Below the pieces are notes generated by a model that did not search any database, was not told where the DNA came from, and saw only the letters and a list, made by a program, of their open reading frames with translations. From Terriglobia bacterium (GTDB lineage Bacteria; Acidobacteriota; Terriglobia; UBA7540): a stretch of 6,629 bases of DNA. Position 1 is the stretch's first letter. Every line of letters starts with the position of its first letter. The stretch spans positions 1-6,629 of the forward strand of contig JASHTO010000718.1 of the NCBI GenBank assembly GCA_030040515.1, read 5' to 3'. Shown here piece after piece: positions 1 to 6,629 of the stretch. The position numbers and the translations under genes were made by a program.

Positions 1-14
1 GGGACCTGGCAAGA

Positions 15-3000
15 ATGGAAGTGCGAAGCTGGAAAAAAACAGGTCCAAGGGATCGCAAAGGGCAGTTGGAGAAGATCTGGTCCGAGACATCAAAATCCCT
101 TCGACCTTTTCTCTTCACCACAAACCAGGGCGCAGCGCAAATGAGCGGCGCAAATTCCCCAACCCCTGATCTTCGCCGCCACCGCGGGTTTATCGAGTCT
201 GCCCTGGCCGACACGCGTGGGGCTCTGGGGGCGATGCAAAACCTTCCCGGGGTCAAGAGCGGCAAGAGTGGCGTTATTCCGCGCGCATTTTCTCTGGTGG
301 CCGCGTTCCTGCGCGCCGCTGAATTCAGGTTCATAGAAGCAGGGCTGGTTGCGTTTCTAACCGCCATCGAAGAAACCCATTCGCTGATGCTTTGCGAATT
401 CTGGATGTTAAAGTCGTTGTTTCAGCTTGCCTTGTTGCAGGAAATTGGGCGAGTCGTGAGCCCAATGTCGATGGGCGGCGACAGGCCAGCTGGGCAGGCG
501 GGTCTAGATGAAAAATCCTGCCTGCGAATTGCTGCCCTCATCGCCGCTCTCCATGCCGTAGATTGCACTCTATGGCGGGAAGTTCAGGAGAAAGTCTGCA
601 AGGTGGAACAAATTTTGCGCGAAGACCCCTCCACGACCTATCCGCAGATGGATGCCGAAAGCCGCGAACTCTACCTCAGGGAAATTCAGCATTTGGGAAA
701 GTATTCCCGATGCTCGGAAGCTGAGATCGCACGATGGGCTGTGCTGCTGGCGCAGTCCAATCAGAAGAACAAGGGCTCCAATGGGCACACCATTGATCGT
801 CGAACTCACGTGGGGTTTTACCTGATCGACAGTGGCCGTGAGCGGCTGGAACGACAGATCCACTATCGCCCCCAGATCGCCGAGCGCATCCGCACGGCCA
901 TCCTCGCCTGCCCGGAGCCCTATTATTTCGTCGGGATCGAACTTTTGACTTTCGCCATTATCGCCTTTCTGCTGATCGGAGCCCGGTCGCCGGTATCGGT
1001 GATCGTGGCGGTCGTTCTCCTCTTCCTCCCTGCCACCGAGGCGGCTTGGGGAGTGATGAATCAATGGGTGGCTTCGTTTCTCCCGCCCCGAGTGCTTCCC
1101 AAGTTGAATTTCTCCGGAGATGTTCCCCTTGAATACTCGACGATGGTCGTAGTGCCCACGCTTCTGCTGAATAACAGCTATGTCCACCGCCTGGTGAAGG
1201 ATCTCGAAATCCGTTACCTGGCCAATAGCGATCCCAACATTTTCTTTGCTTTGCTTACCGACGCTCCGGATTCCCGGCAATCCTCGGACCGCAGGGACGA
1301 CCTGGTTTCACTTTGTTCGAAACTCATCGAGGAACTCAATCGCAAATATGCCCACTCGGGCCGGTCTGTCTTTTTCCTCTTCCACCGTTCTCGCACCTTC
1401 AATCCTCGTGAAGGGTCGTGGATGGGCTGGGAGCGTAAGCGGGGGAAGCTTCTGGAATTTAATGATTTGTTGCGTGGACAGATGAATAGATTCCCAGTCA
1501 GGATCGGCAACCTGGCCGTTCTTCCGAGAATTAAATATGTCATTACGCTGGATTCAGACACTCAACTCCCGCGTGGTGCGGCCCGTAAGCTCATTGCCAC
1601 CATCGCTCACCCCTTGAATCGCGCGGTGGTGAACGCCAGGACGAACACCGTGGTGAGGGGTTACGGAATCATCCAGCCCCGCGTTGGAATCAGCGTTCGA
1701 TCGGCAAGCCGCTCGTTACTCGCCAATATCTACTCCGGACAAACCGGCTTGGATCTTTACACCCGTGCAACTTCGAACGTGTACCAGGATCTTTTTGGCG
1801 AAGGATCCTTTACCGGTAAGGGGATTTACGAAGTGGATGTTTTCCGCCAGGTTCTGGGGAAAAGGCTTCCTTGCAATGCTATTCTCAGCCACGACCTGCT
1901 TGAGGGTGCCTACCTCCGCGCGGGCCTAGCTTCGGATATTGAGCTGATCGATGATTATCCTACGCACTTCAGCGCGTACAGCAGACGCAAACACCGATGG
2001 GTGCGCGGGGACTGGCAGATTATGCACTGGCTATTCTCATGGGTGCCCGACGCTCTTGGGAAACGGGTGCCCAATCCTCTTTCGCCGCTTTCCCGTTGGA
2101 AGATTCTCGACAATCTTCGGCGCAGTCTTGTGGAAATCGCCACATTCGTTCTCTTCCTGGCCGGCTGGCTTTCATTGCCCGGCAGCCCCCGCCGTTGGAC
2201 CCTGGTTGTTCTGGTCCTGATGCTCATTCCCGTATATTTTCAACTGGTCATCAATCTGTTGAAGGGATTACCAGGATCGCCGAGCTGGCAGAAACTGAGG
2301 GGAATGGCAGAATCATTTGTCGCCGGCCAGATCGACCTCTTTTTCGTATTGGCCTTTCTCAGCCATCAAACGCTCACCGCAATCGACGCGATTATCCGAA
2401 CCCTTGTCCGCGTCACCATCACTCGCAACAAATTATTGGAATGGGAAACCGCGGCGCAGGCCGAACATGACGCGGGCAAAACGTCCCTCGACCTCTATTT
2501 GGCGTGGACTCCCTGGTTATCACTGGCCCTGGCGGTTATTTTACTCATCATTCGTCCCGCGGCATGGGGCGTGGCCGCGCCCCTGTTGTTGCTCTGGGCG
2601 AGCGCAGGCCCCCTGGCCCGCTGGCTGAACCGGCCCTTGCCCGGGGGAAAAAGCAAGATCACTGACCGCGAAGAAAGGTTCCTGCGCAGCGCCGCTCTTT
2701 GCACCTGGAGGTATTTCAGACAATCTCTCGATCAATCCCCTCGGGGTCTCGTTCCAGACAATATCCAGGAGGCTCCCGAGAGGACCGCTCACCGCATTTC
2801 ACCGACCAATCTCGGACTGCTCATGAATTCGCAGCTTGCTGCCTACGAGCTGGGATATCTGACCCTGCCTGAATTCGTCGCCCATGCGGAAAAAACTCTG
2901 TCGACGGTAAAACGTTTTCAGAAATTTCGCGGCCACCTCTTGAATTGGTATGACACGCAAACCCTGGACCCCCTGGAGCCCAGGTTTGTTTCGAGCGTGG

Positions 3001-4619
3001 ATAGCGGGAACCTGGTATGCAGCCTGTGGGCTTTTAAGCAGGGATGCCTGAAGGCAGCCGAGGCGCCGTTGCTCAGGAACTCGATCTGGCAAGGCCTGCG
3101 CGATCACTTTAATCTTCTGGAAGAACTCGCCCGGCAGACCTCGGACACTTCTGTGGCAACGCTCCTCCGCAGAACCAACGCACGGATCGAGCTATTGCCC
3201 GATTATGGACATTCCTGGTTGGGCGCACTTCCCGGACTTGAGCAGGACTTGCACGAAATCGCGGAGTGGCTTGATGAAAAGTCCGGCCAAAGCCGAGAGA
3301 TTCGTTGGTGGCTTTTCGAAACACTGCACAGGATTACTGCCATCCGAAATATGGTGACCCATTTCACACCCTGGTTTCTGCCTCAAAACCGGTATCCGGG
3401 GATCCAAGGGTCGCTCGCAAGGTCAAAGATGGCTCTTGAGCCGACCCTCCGTTCAGCCGCCGCCCTCGCCCCGGAGGTGGAAGCAATCGCCGGCAAGCTT
3501 TCGCGGGACACATCGGTTGATCCGATTCTTCGCCTCGCTGCAACTACCTTGCGGGAACGGCTCATCCGAGCCGATGTCGAAGCTGAAAAGATGCGGATGA
3601 AGCTGGCACAAATGGCAAATGACGTCGATGAGCTGGCGCGGGAAATGGATTTCCGGTTTCTCTACAATTCATCCCGCAAACTTCTGTCCGTGGGGTACAG
3701 CGTTGCGCGGCAGCAACTTCAAGAAGTATGTTACGACCTGTTGGCTTCGGAATCGCGTTCCGCAGTCTTTGCGGCAATCGCCAAGAACGACATCCCGGAG
3801 GAAACCTGGTTTCAACTGGGGAGAAAGCAGGGCATTTGGGATGGTGAGGGTTTCCTGCTTTCCTGGTCGGGCACCATGTTCGAATATCTGATGCCCACAT
3901 TATGGTTCAACCAATATGCCAGGACAATTCTGGGTGAGAGCGCGCGGGTCGCCGTGCAGTGCCAAAGGGATTGGGCGGAAGATAAATCGCTGCCCTGGGG
4001 AGTCTCTGAGGCGGCTTACAGCAAACAGGATGGAGAGGGAAATTACCAATACCGGGCTTTTGGCGTGCCGGCATTGGGCCTGGATCCCACTCCTTCGGAG
4101 GCTGTCGTGGTCTCCCCGTATGCCTCTTTCCTGGGGCTTGCCGTTGATCCTCAGGAGGCGGTTCGTAACCTTCAACGATTAAGCAAAATGGGGTGTTTGG
4201 GACATTTGGGTTTTTACGATTCGGTGGACTACTTGAATTCCCTGGAAAACCCTCGCCACGAATACAAGGTTGTCCGTTGTTGGATGGCTCATCATCAGGG
4301 AATGAGCCTGGTGTCCGCGTGCAATCTCCTGACGAATGGCGCGATTCAAAACCTGTTCCACTCTGAGCCCGCTGTGTGCGCCACCGAATTGCTTCTCCAC
4401 GAAAAAAATGTTTCAGCCGCCGACTTCACGCGGGTTGAGGTGCGCACGGCGGAGCTTCGCCGCGCCGGCTTTCAGGTCAGAAAGTTCATGAAGGATTTGG
4501 CGAATCGCCGCGCCGGCCGCCGGGAAACACGGTCACCCTTTCTCGAACTTTCGAGCATCCCATCTCCAGGACGAACGGGGAAGTTGGAAATTCCTCCCCA
4601 CACTTCCATAAGAAATTAG
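15..4619 (+). CDS. Cyclic beta-1,2-glucan synthase-like protein, GT84 + GH189, lacking the GH94 phosphorylase domain
   Basis: Likely an inner-membrane enzyme that polymerises glucose from UDP-glucose and may cyclise the chain. Seen: an N-terminal helical domain (about 57-145) and HVGFYLIDSGRERLE (265-279); membrane helices near 305-323 and 326-343; a GT-A glycosyltransferase with TD at 415-416, DSD at 513-515, SHDLLEG with D627 and E630, and HRWVRGDWQ at 660-668; more helices near 704-722, 728-749, 773-795, 834-850 and 853-871, with LLEWETAAQ at 807-815. The GH189/glycoamylase-like domain (about 890-1475) carries PDN 914-916, RGHLLNWYDT 972-981, VDSGN 995-999, MDFRFLY from 1211, SWSGTMFEYLMP 1283-1294, WGVSEAAY with E1332, GNYQYRAFG from 1342, FYDSVDY 1400-1406 and MAHHQGM from 1424. 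Family members such as NdvB/Cgs run to about 2800 residues with a C-terminal GH94 domain; this one ends in a basic tail at 1534. The start is tentative: the frame is open to the window edge, no clear Shine-Dalgarno precedes base 15, and M43 (base 141) is an alternative. Family assignment is firm; the exact product is inferred. Confidence 0.93.
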   Translation: MEVRSWKKTGPRDRKGQLEKIWSETSKSLRPFLFTTNQGAAQMSGANSPTPDLRRHRGFIESALADTRGALGAMQNLPGVKSGKSGVIPRAFSLVAAFLRAAEFRFIEAGLVAFLTAIEETHSLMLCEFWMLKSLFQLALLQEIGRVVSPMSMGGDRPAGQAGLDEKSCLRIAALIAALHAVDCTLWREVQEKVCKVEQILREDPSTTYPQMDAESRELYLREIQHLGKYSRCSEAEIARWAVLLAQSNQKNKGSNGHTIDRRTHVGFYLIDSGRERLERQIHYRPQIAERIRTAILACPEPYYFVGIELLTFAIIAFLLIGARSPVSVIVAVVLLFLPATEAAWGVMNQWVASFLPPRVLPKLNFSGDVPLEYSTMVVVPTLLLNNSYVHRLVKDLEIRYLANSDPNIFFALLTDAPDSRQSSDRRDDLVSLCSKLIEELNRKYAHSGRSVFFLFHRSRTFNPREGSWMGWERKRGKLLEFNDLLRGQMNRFPVRIGNLAVLPRIKYVITLDSDTQLPRGAARKLIATIAHPLNRAVVNARTNTVVRGYGIIQPRVGISVRSASRSLLANIYSGQTGLDLYTRATSNVYQDLFGEGSFTGKGIYEVDVFRQVLGKRLPCNAILSHDLLEGAYLRAGLASDIELIDDYPTHFSAYSRRKHRWVRGDWQIMHWLFSWVPDALGKRVPNPLSPLSRWKILDNLRRSLVEIATFVLFLAGWLSLPGSPRRWTLVVLVLMLIPVYFQLVINLLKGLPGSPSWQKLRGMAESFVAGQIDLFFVLAFLSHQTLTAIDAIIRTLVRVTITRNKLLEWETAAQAEHDAGKTSLDLYLAWTPWLSLALAVILLIIRPAAWGVAAPLLLLWASAGPLARWLNRPLPGGKSKITDREERFLRSAALCTWRYFRQSLDQSPRGLVPDNIQEAPERTAHRISPTNLGLLMNSQLAAYELGYLTLPEFVAHAEKTLSTVKRFQKFRGHLLNWYDTQTLDPLEPRFVSSVDSGNLVCSLWAFKQGCLKAAEAPLLRNSIWQGLRDHFNLLEELARQTSDTSVATLLRRTNARIELLPDYGHSWLGALPGLEQDLHEIAEWLDEKSGQSREIRWWLFETLHRITAIRNMVTHFTPWFLPQNRYPGIQGSLARSKMALEPTLRSAAALAPEVEAIAGKLSRDTSVDPILRLAATTLRERLIRADVEAEKMRMKLAQMANDVDELAREMDFRFLYNSSRKLLSVGYSVARQQLQEVCYDLLASESRSAVFAAIAKNDIPEETWFQLGRKQGIWDGEGFLLSWSGTMFEYLMPTLWFNQYARTILGESARVAVQCQRDWAEDKSLPWGVSEAAYSKQDGEGNYQYRAFGVPALGLDPTPSEAVVVSPYASFLGLAVDPQEAVRNLQRLSKMGCLGHLGFYDSVDYLNSLENPRHEYKVVRCWMAHHQGMSLVSACNLLTNGAIQNLFHSEPAVCATELLLHEKNVSAADFTRVEVRTAELRRAGFQVRKFMKDLANRRAGRRETRSPFLELSSIPSPGRTGKLEIPPHTSIRN

Positions 4620-4671
4620 GGGAATGATTTACTGGGCTCATCCAGACTGGCACACTGGCGGCAGAGAACAG

Positions 4672-4688
4672 CTCCCGCAAAGCGGGAG
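4672..4688 (+). terminator. GC-rich stem-loop after the glucan synthase gene (possible terminator or mRNA 3' barrier)
   Basis: CTCCCGC (4672-4678), a three-base AAA loop and GCGGGAG (4682-4688) form a perfect 7-bp stem 53 bases after the stop codon. No T-run follows, so it is not a textbook intrinsic terminator; it could stabilise the mRNA 3' end or be part of the neighbouring repeat element. Confidence 0.35.
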
Positions 4689-4690
4689 AC

Positions 4691-4830
4691 CGTGAATAGC
4701 CGGAACCTGCGGAAGCCATGGCAAAAGGCGCGGGCCGCCCTGAAGGGGCCGACTTTGCCAGTCAACCCCTTCGGGGTTGGATGGTTCTTCATCACCGGAA
4801 TCCGCAGATTCACACCTGCGGCTATTCGCG
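4691..4830. repeat. Nested inverted-repeat element with internal hairpins
   Basis: The outer arms CGTGAATAGCCG (4691-4702) and the reverse complement of 4819-4830 (CGCGAATAGCCG) match at 11 of 12 positions. A second inner pair is CTGCGGA (4707-4713) against TCCGCAG (4801-4807). Inside lie two more stems: TGGCAAA (4719-4725) with TTTGCCA (4754-4760), and the tight CAACCCC/GGGGTTG hairpin at 4763-4779. The alternative hairpin CCGCAG/CTGCGG (4802-4807/4816-4821) competes with the outer arms. As RNA or single-stranded DNA this could form a multi-branched, cloverleaf-like fold. It resembles a MITE/REP-like palindromic intergenic repeat, but no second copy lies in the window, and a structured RNA is the alternative. 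Confidence 0.55.
4763..4779. repeat. Perfect 7-bp hairpin inside the intergenic element
   Basis: CAACCCC (4763-4769) and GGGGTTG (4773-4779) pair perfectly around a three-base TTC loop. It is the tightest hairpin in the gap and sits at the centre of the larger inverted repeat. No T-tract follows on either strand, so it is not called a terminator. Confidence 0.6.
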
Positions 4831-4843
4831 CCCCTGCCGGGGC
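4830..4843. repeat. Short GC hairpin at the right edge of the inverted-repeat element
   Basis: GCCCC (4830-4834) and GGGGC (4839-4843) pair around a TGCC loop. The 5-bp stem is short and could be chance in GC-rich DNA; it abuts the right outer arm of the larger inverted repeat. Confidence 0.35.
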
Positions 4844-4895
4844 CAGCGGCGCAAGCAAGATCGTGAAGGGATGAGTTATTCCCGAAATCAGAACA

Positions 4896-4919
4896 CCACC
4901 CCTGAACGGCAAGGGGTGG
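4896..4919. repeat. Perfect 8-bp stem-loop upstream of the oxidoreductase/ATP-grasp gene
   Basis: CCACCCCT (4896-4903) and AGGGGTGG (4912-4919) pair perfectly around an 8-base loop. It lies 69 bases before the chosen start of the second gene. It could be a separate repeat unit, an operator-like palindrome or a transcript-end structure. It lacks a following T-run, so terminator function is doubtful. Confidence 0.5.
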
Positions 4920-4988
4920 CCGAAAATCACCTGATGTTTAGTTCCCATATCATCTTCAGAACGCGAAAGATGTTCCGGCGGTGCAATG

Positions 4989-6629
4989 ATGTCTGACATT
5001 CAAGTTGCGATTGTTGGGGCGGGTCCGTATGGGCTCTCCGTGGCCGCGCATTTGCGCCATCTCGGTGTGGGGTTCCGCGTGTTCGGTGTTCCCATGCACA
5101 ATTGGCGAAGCGCCATGCCCGCGGGGATGATGCTGAAATCCGACGGCAGGGGCTCAAATCTCTGCGATCCGGAACACCAGTTGACGCTCGGACGCTATTG
5201 CACCGATCGCGGTCTGCCTTACGGCGACCATGGAAGGCCCATCCCGCTTCAGACCTTTGTCGATTACGGGCTCTCGTTCCAACAGCAATTGGTTCCCGAT
5301 GTGGAGGAATGCGCGGTATTGGATTTGGCGGGAAAGCCCGGCCGATTTGAGCTCCAGCTTGATAGGGGAGAAAGTGTTGTGGCGCGAAGCGTGGTGCTGG
5401 CTGTAGGAACCACCTATTTTGCCCACCTGCCACACCAATTCGCCAATCTTCCTCGCGAACTTGTGACCCACAGCAGCCATCACTGTGATCTCACCAAGTT
5501 TCGAGGCAAAAAGGTCATGGTCATTGGCGGTGGACAGGCGGCGCTTGAGACGGCGGCTTTGCTGAACGAGCAGGGAGCAAGTGTCCAGGTGCTGGTGCGC
5601 GCTCCAATCGTGGAGTGGAACCCCCATCCTCCTGGGAATGCTCCGGGCAGCCCATGGAAATTACAAACCGCGCTGGGTGAGGGATGGAAGGCATGGTTTT
5701 ATTCCCATATGCAGCACATGTTCCGGCATCTTCCATTACCGACGCGAATCAAAATCGTGAAGCACGCCCTCGGCCCCGCCGGCGCATGGTGGCTTCGCGA
5801 CCGCGTGCTCGGCCGCTTTCCTGTTCTGTGCGGACACAAGGTGATGACGGCCCGCGAGGAAGGCGGGAGGGTGAGATTGACTGTGGCGGGCTTGACGGGC
5901 GAGTCCTTCCAGATTTCCGTGGACCACGTCATCGCGGCCACAGGATTCAAGGTGGATGTCGATTTAATTCCGTTCCTCTCCGGTGGCTTGTCCCTCTCTC
6001 TGCGGCGGGAGGGCGCCCTTCCCGCGCTTTCCCGGGATTTTGAGTCGTCGGTAAGAGGGCTCTACTTCACAGGGCTGGCATCTGCACATCGTTTTGGGCC
6101 TTCCATGCGGTTTGTGTATGGGGCAGAATTCGCGGCCCCGAGCATCGCTCGATCCTTGAGGAGGGACAGCGGGGCGACCGTTCGCGTGGGGTGGGCACAG
6201 AGGCAAGAAAGCCCCTTGCCCCAACAGGCGCGAACCGGGCGTTCGACCTTGCCGGAAAAGCGGGCGGACGCCCCCGCCAGGATTGACACTTCCGTTGCCG
6301 CGCTGGTTTTGAATTTCGGTGAGTATCCGTTTCATCAGGGCAGCCTGGGAGTTATCAGAAGCCTGGGCAGAATGGGGGTTCCCGTCTATGCCGTGCAAAG
6401 AAACCGCACCATACCCTCGGGCGCCTCTCGATACCTTCGCGGGAAATTTCTATGGAGAGCAAATCGCCGGGACGGAAATTGGTTTCTCGAAGGAATGAAG
6501 ATGATTGCCCGGGATCTCTCCCGTCGCGCTGTGCTGGTGCCGGCCGACGATCTTTCCGCCATCTTGATCGCCGAGCACGCCGAGGAGCTGCCGGGTGAGT
6601 TCATCTTTGCCCGGCCGCCCGTCGCTCGG
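4989..6629 (+). CDS. FAD/NAD(P)-dependent oxidoreductase fused to an ATP-grasp domain (3' end outside window)
   Basis: The frame is open from 4989 to the window edge (547 codons) without a stop. Residues 1-392 form a two-dinucleotide-binding flavoprotein: the FAD-binding GAGPYG at 10-15, an HSSHHCDL stretch at 161-168, a second Rossmann motif GGGQAA at 180-185 for NAD(P)H, an ATG motif at 317-319, and a C-terminal FAD-contact region around 358-383 ending in FVYGAEFAA. This resembles the TrkA/monooxygenase-like oxidoreductases (COG2072 type). A Pro/Arg/Gln-rich linker (about 393-434) leads into a pre-ATP-grasp Rossmann-like domain from 438: ALVLNFGEYPFHQGSLGVIRS, GVPVYAV, SRYLRG at 480-485 and VLVPADD at 515-521, like COG3919-type carboxylate-amine ligases. 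The ATP-binding and catalytic core lies beyond the window, so ligase activity cannot be judged. The start at 4989 is chosen over the adjacent ATG at 4986 because a weak purine-rich GGCGG (4977-4981) then sits 7 bases upstream; either is possible. Substrates are unknown. Confidence 0.88.
   Translation, partial: MSDIQVAIVGAGPYGLSVAAHLRHLGVGFRVFGVPMHNWRSAMPAGMMLKSDGRGSNLCDPEHQLTLGRYCTDRGLPYGDHGRPIPLQTFVDYGLSFQQQLVPDVEECAVLDLAGKPGRFELQLDRGESVVARSVVLAVGTTYFAHLPHQFANLPRELVTHSSHHCDLTKFRGKKVMVIGGGQAALETAALLNEQGASVQVLVRAPIVEWNPHPPGNAPGSPWKLQTALGEGWKAWFYSHMQHMFRHLPLPTRIKIVKHALGPAGAWWLRDRVLGRFPVLCGHKVMTAREEGGRVRLTVAGLTGESFQISVDHVIAATGFKVDVDLIPFLSGGLSLSLRREGALPALSRDFESSVRGLYFTGLASAHRFGPSMRFVYGAEFAAPSIARSLRRDSGATVRVGWAQRQESPLPQQARTGRSTLPEKRADAPARIDTSVAALVLNFGEYPFHQGSLGVIRSLGRMGVPVYAVQRNRTIPSGASRYLRGKFLWRANRRDGNWFLEGMKMIARDLSRRAVLVPADDLSAILIAEHAEELPGEFIFARPPVAR

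Larger units (their letters stand above)
4620..4988. other. Noncoding, hairpin-rich intergenic region
   Basis: This 369-base gap between the two co-directional genes has no convincing coding frame. The short frames that cross it have no recognisable protein motif and read straight through the palindromes. It contains at least five perfect or near-perfect stem-loops and a nested long inverted repeat between about 4672 and 4919. Bases 4620-4670 and 4920-4985 are less structured. No confident promoter is visible before the second gene: TATCAT at 4948-4953 resembles a -10 box but has no matching -35. The gap size and structure argue against tight translational coupling of the two genes. Confidence 0.8.

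Noticed and set aside
570..1280. 236-codon minus-strand frame opposite the glucan synthase
   Set aside because: The plus-strand protein has clear conserved family motifs across this stretch; the opposite frame has none and is a shadow of it.
4672..4919. CRISPR array or tandem repeats
   Set aside because: The structure consists of inverted repeats of different sequence, not regularly spaced direct repeats with spacers.
4925..4985. Promoter for the second gene with a TATCAT -10-like box at 4948-4953
   Set aside because: No -35-like hexamer lies at suitable spacing; a single five-of-six match is expected by chance.
4620..4988. tRNA gene, suggested by the cloverleaf-like nesting of stems
   Set aside because: No 7-bp acceptor/5-bp T-arm arrangement with the invariant TTCGANNC T-loop and spacing of a tRNA was found.
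4692..4996. Two plus-strand frames (60 and 92 codons) in the gap
   Set aside because: Both lie over the inverted-repeat element, lack a ribosome-binding site and known motifs, and look like translated palindromes.
4616..4999. 127-codon minus-strand frame across the intergenic gap
   Set aside because: It reads through all the palindromes, has no recognisable motif and overlaps the start of the oxidoreductase gene; long frames by chance are common in GC-rich repeats.
4927..5627. Minus-strand frames of 157 and 168 codons opposite the oxidoreductase
   Set aside because: The plus frame carries the GAGPYG and GGGQAA dinucleotide-binding motifs; the opposite frames show no domain features.
5964..6604. 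Minus-strand frames of 144 and 72 codons near the right edge
   Set aside because: They are shadows of the oxidoreductase/ATP-grasp frame, which continues uninterrupted to the window end with recognisable ATP-grasp N-terminal sequence.

Overview
This 6.6 kb window holds two genes on the + strand, separated by a 369-base hairpin-rich gap. The DNA is moderately GC-rich and bacterial. Several features (a cyclic-glucan-synthase-like giant glycosyltransferase, an oxidoreductase/ATP-grasp fusion, and a palindrome-rich intergenic element) would suit a soil-type Gram-negative bacterium, perhaps Acidobacteriota or Verrucomicrobiota. That placement is a low-confidence impression; no rRNA or marker gene is present to test it.

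Bases 15-4619 encode a large membrane protein of about 1534 residues. It has the layout of a cyclic beta-1,2-glucan synthase: N-terminal helical domain, a membrane pair, a GT84 (GT-A-fold) glycosyltransferase, a further membrane block, and the 'glycoamylase-like' cyclisation domain now classed as GH189. Classical synthases of this family are about 2800 residues and continue into a GH94 phosphorylase domain that limits chain length. Here the reading frame stops just after the GH189 domain, so the GH94 module is absent.

Bases 4620-4988 are noncoding and packed with inverted repeats: a strong 7-bp hairpin right after the first gene, then a nested long-range inverted repeat (about 4691-4830) enclosing two further stem-loops, and a separate 8-bp hairpin at 4896-4919. 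This looks like a mobile or repetitive intergenic element, or a structured RNA.

From 4989 to the right edge there is an open frame with no stop in the window. Its first ~390 residues are a complete FAD/NAD(P)-dependent oxidoreductase. After a flexible linker it continues into the N-terminal (pre-ATP-grasp) part of an ATP-grasp ligase, which is cut off by the window edge.

The two genes plausibly belong to a surface-polysaccharide locus: one polymerises and possibly cyclises a glucan, the other combines a redox domain and a carboxylate ligase domain that could make or attach a modification. The functional link is inferred only from proximity.
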